Positions 61,118 to 64,000 of a DNA stretch of 64,000 nucleotides are shown here, piece by piece. Every line of letters begins with the position of its first letter. The stretch's first letter is position 1. Under the pieces are notes generated by a model, which was given only the letters and a program-made list of their open reading frames with translations, was not told the origin of the DNA and searched no databases. Where the stretch lies: assembly GCA_019722365.1 (NCBI GenBank), contig JADFUC010001333.1, positions 744,001 to 808,000 on the forward strand, given 5' to 3'. Made by a program: the position numbers and the translations under genes. The stretch is from Lithospermum erythrorhizon. Lineage: Eukaryota > Streptophyta > Magnoliopsida > Boraginales > Boraginaceae.

Positions 61118-63892
61118 ATGAAGGAAAGCAACAAAGGAGGAGGAGGTGGTAGTGGTCTAAGAGGAAGATCAGTTGATGAATGCTATAGTCAATGGAAGTC
61201 AGTTGTACCAGTACTCTATGATTGGTTGACTAATCATAACCTCATTTGGCCTTCTCTCTCTTGCAGGTACCACAACTACTCTTTTTTCATATACTTTCAT
61301 ACTTTTTAATGCTTTTCTTCAATTTTATTAATCTAGGGTTTATATTACTATACCCATCTAAAAAAGATTGTATTTTTTTGATTTTATTAATGGTTATATA
61401 TCTTGTATAATATTTGGTGAAAAACTTGATTTTTTATGTAGTTTATTGTTAACATTACCATATTTCATTTGGCTTTCTCTTTCTTGCAGGTAAAACTACT
61501 ACTCTGTATGCATACTTTTCTTGAATTTTATCTCTCTAGGGTTTATATTACTCTACCCATCTGAAAAAGATTGTATTTTTGAATTTTGTTGGTTGGGTTT
61601 TTAATTTTTGAACCTAGGTTTGTGTGTGTGAAAATATGTCAAAAAGCTAGAATTTTGATGTAGCACTACTACTCTGTATTCATGCTTTTCTTGAATTTAT
61701 CTATGTAAGGTTTAAAGTACTATACCCATCTGATAAAGATTGTATCTATCTAGTGTTTAAAGTACTATACCCATCTGATAAAGATTGTATTTTTTGGGTA
61801 TTTTGATGATTGAATTTTTAATTTTTTAGCTTAAGTATTTGTGTGGTTACATGTACTGTATAATATTTGGTGAAAAAAATTAGCATTTTTATATACTCCC
61901 TCTATCCTATTTTCTAAGTGAGCTTTTCCTTTTTCTTCAATCCCAAAGTTGGTTCCTTTTTAGTTAAAAAATGGAGGAAAAAAGTAGTTTGCGAGATAAA
62001 ATTTGAATTACCTTAAAATTTTGTACAAAATTAAAGTTCTCTAAGAAAATGGGATGGAGGGAGTATGTACTATTAACATGATAATTTTGATTCAAATCAA
62101 AGTTATGCGTGTCTAGTAAGATTACAAAGATTGTTAATTGTGAACATTGAAAATAAAAAAGGATGATATTTTTAGAGATGGATTGAGTAGTTGGTTATAC
62201 CCTATTTCCTGCTGAATGTTTGCTGATGAAATGATGATCTTGGCTAGACAAATTTGAATTTTGCGGGGGATGTGAGCACTTATATGTGTTTTCTCTAATT
62301 GAACGTATGCGACCATGTTAATTTTTTATAATGAGGATTTGATTATGTTGGTTTGTGGCGAAGAGGTAGCATATTTACTGTAATTTTCATATGAAATTAG
62401 TTTGTAGTAATATGCTTGCTTTATATGAGTAACTCCTACAACATACAGACATATGCGGAAAATACTAGAAAGTTGGAGCTAAATCCGACAACCATTTTGA
62501 AGAACATGTAAATTAAAAAAATTAGGTGGGTGCTTCCTCTTGTGCAAGTGTATCAACTGAAATAATAACTGGATTCAATGGTTTCAATTGGCGGCTAGGA
62601 ACTCAGTATTATGTCACTTTGTAGGAATAGTACAATGGCACTTGATGGTCTAGCTCTGTGATCTTATCTGCAATTTAGATTTGATGTCACTGGCATCAAA
62701 ATTGGCAATTAGTTACTTATTGGTAAAGTATATGTGTATCTAAACTTGCTTCTTTGTCCTTTCATGATATCAGGTGGGGCCCGCAACTGGAGCAAGCTAC
62801 TTACAAGAATCGTCAGCGGCTATACCTCTCTGAGCAGGTAAACTAATTTTATTGACATGCTACATAATGTTGCTGACTATCAGTCAAAATGGTAAGACCA
62901 AGGATGGGTATCTATATCACCGTAGATGAGGGGTAGACCTTGCTTATAACCTCATGTGGTTTTGTGATTAGCAAACACATTGACCCCATGATTACTTGTT
63001 TTTTTCTCTTCTTTCAGACTGATGGTAGTGTTCCAAACACACTTGTAATAGCAAATTGTGAAGTTGTAAAACCAAGAGTTGCTGCAGCCGAACACATATC
63101 CCAGGTATTATCTCATTAAATAGTATTGAGGTTTTATTTTAGTCTCCGAGAACAGTAAAGTTAGCACATAATATTTCAGGTGATATTTAATAGATGCTCC
63201 AGTTTATCTGTTGTCGTATTTCTAAGCATAATCTTCTATTGTTTCTTGTTATTATGTTCTGCTAGTGAATTCTTTTATATTTAAATTTCTATTAATACCC
63301 TCGTGTTCAACTCTCAGTTCAATGAAGAAGCACGGTCACCTTTTGTGAAGAAATTCAAAACTATCATCCATCCTGGCGAGGTACACATAATTATTTTAGC
63401 AATACTGACGAGTTCACTTGTATTAAATTAGTATTGCTAATAAGAATCATCTGATATACATTCTAGTTTTTCCTTTTTCACCATGTTACTCTAGGACAGA
63501 CATGTGTCTAACATAGTTAATTTTACACTAAACTTTGAGAAGATATCATTTTAAACAACAATTTTTGTTTTAATTTTTTACAATACTTTTTGAGAATTGA
63601 TCTTGTAACATTGTGGTTTTCAAAGACTTACAAGCTTTATGAAATCTTGCAGGTGAACCGTATCAGGGAATTGCCTCAAAATAGCAAGATAGTGGCAACT
63701 CATACCGATAGTCCTGAAGTAAGTGTCTGCTTGCAAAGCCTGTTGTTTCCGTTGTATAAGTTAATTCATATTTATCTATTGGAAGTTAAAAGGCCTATGC
63801 TTTGATACCTGAACCAGGTTCTTGTATGGGATGTCGAATCTCAACCTAACCGTCATGCTGTCTTAGGAGCCACAGAATCTCGGCCAGATTTG
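61118..63892 (+). CDS. FVE: MSI4/FVE-like WD40 protein (5' part)
   Basis: MSI4/FVE is a retinoblastoma-associated WD40 protein of histone-modifying complexes that acts in flowering-time and chromatin control. Six exons are inside the window: 61118-61266, 62774-62837, 63018-63104, 63318-63380, 63653-63718 and 63818-63892. They give 168 aa in one frame before the window ends in an intron. The protein reads MKESNKGGGGGSG, then SVDECYSQWKSVVPVLYDWL, WPSLSCRWGPQLEQATYKN, SEQTDGSVPNTLVIANCE, FNEEARSPFVKKFKTIIHPG, VNRIRELPQNSKIVATHTDS and WDVESQPNRHAVLGATESRP. The N-terminus is shorter than in the MSI4 proteins I recall, which have some 50 more residues including a lysine-rich tract. MSI5 is the alternative assignment. 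Intron 1 carries tandem copies of the exon 1 end. Confidence 0.9.
61238..61800 (+). repeat. Tandem copies of FVE exon 1 end and donor
   Basis: The sequence CATTTGGCCTTCTCTC then TTGCAGGTACCACAACTACT at the exon 1 end recurs at about 61466-61505 as CATTTGGCTTTCTCTTTC then TTGCAGGTAAAACTACTACT. The following block (TTTATATTACTATACCCATC, then AAAAGATTGTATTTTT) occurs about four times, near 61335, 61540, 61708 and 61760. The duplication unit is roughly 200 bases and includes a working-looking splice donor. Confidence 0.8.
61893..62067. mobile_element. Stowaway-type MITE
   Basis: Starts TATACTCCCTCTATCCTATT and ends AATGGGATGGAGGGAGTATG. The terminal inverted repeat continues for over 20 bases (TTTCTAAGTGAGC against AGTTCTCTAAGAAAA), with TA at the target. 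Length about 172 bases. It is inserted in FVE intron 1. Confidence 0.88.
62115..62190. mobile_element. MITE-like end (family A) in FVE intron
   Basis: AAGATTGTTAATTGTGAACA, then GGATGATATTTTTAGAGATG and GATTGAGTA: a diverged relative of 3.56-3.63 and 36.93-37.01 kb. Confidence 0.35.
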
Positions 63893-64000
63893 GTGTGTTC
63901 ATTATGAGAGAAGAGTGATCTTTACTTTTGTCATATTTATAAATTATAACGTCTCTTCATTAGATTTTGGCTTTTAGATTTCATTTCAAATTATCGTTTG

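Overview
The window is nuclear DNA from a flowering plant, most likely a eudicot. Genes are split by short GT-AG introns, intergenic DNA is AT-rich and littered with small transposons, and the recognisable products are plant-specific or plant-type: RHD3, BGAL17, an Alfin-like PHD protein, MSI4/FVE, BIG GRAIN 1-like, NHL/LEA2, DUF3511, ATG12, TIM23 and eIF4A. The species cannot be named from sequence reading alone. All exon models were made by eye from splice-site consensus, reading-frame continuity and remembered family sequence.

Layout. 1-700 is an inverted, broken copy of the 3' part of the RHD3 gene that lies intact at 47.7-56.7 kb. ATG12 (minus, 2.4-4.6 kb) is complete and carries a tandemly amplified SINE-like core in an intron. 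A BIG GRAIN 1-like gene (minus, 6.1-7.2 kb) has a disturbed N-terminus. 7.75-18.02 kb is a large, decayed hAT-type transposon with GC-rich imperfect terminal inverted repeats, degenerate transposase (8.5-10.6 kb), arrays of a GTACCACGTTTA-like motif and an AT-rich foldback block near its right end. It sits just upstream of an Alfin-like gene (plus, 18.9-21.7 kb) whose 5' flank is five tandem repeats and whose third exon has a frameshift and a stop. Next is a mitochondrial carrier of the SLC25A44 type (minus, 22.65-23.73 kb) whose last third is degraded.

From 27.7 kb the genes are mostly sound: TIM23 (plus, followed by a tandem array that begins at its stop codon), eIF4A (plus, complete, 413 aa, with a small eIF4A relic upstream), a DUF3511 gene (plus), a BGAL17-like beta-galactosidase (plus, about 19 exons, one lost 3' splice site), tRNA-Asn(GTT) (minus), a copia-type LTR remnant, an NHL/LEA2 membrane protein (minus), RHD3 (minus, 23 coding exons, 796 aa) and the first six coding exons of an MSI4/FVE-like WD40 gene (plus, running off the right edge).

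The genes do not form an operon or one pathway; this is an ordinary plant gene neighbourhood of unrelated housekeeping functions. The unusual feature is local tandem duplication that repeatedly involves gene edges and introns (Alfin-like 5' end, TIM23 stop region, RHD3 intron 1, ATG12 intron 2, FVE exon 1 donor, BGAL17 exon 13 acceptor). Clear gene decay is concentrated around the hAT element. I see no new defence, metabolic or mobile system beyond these.
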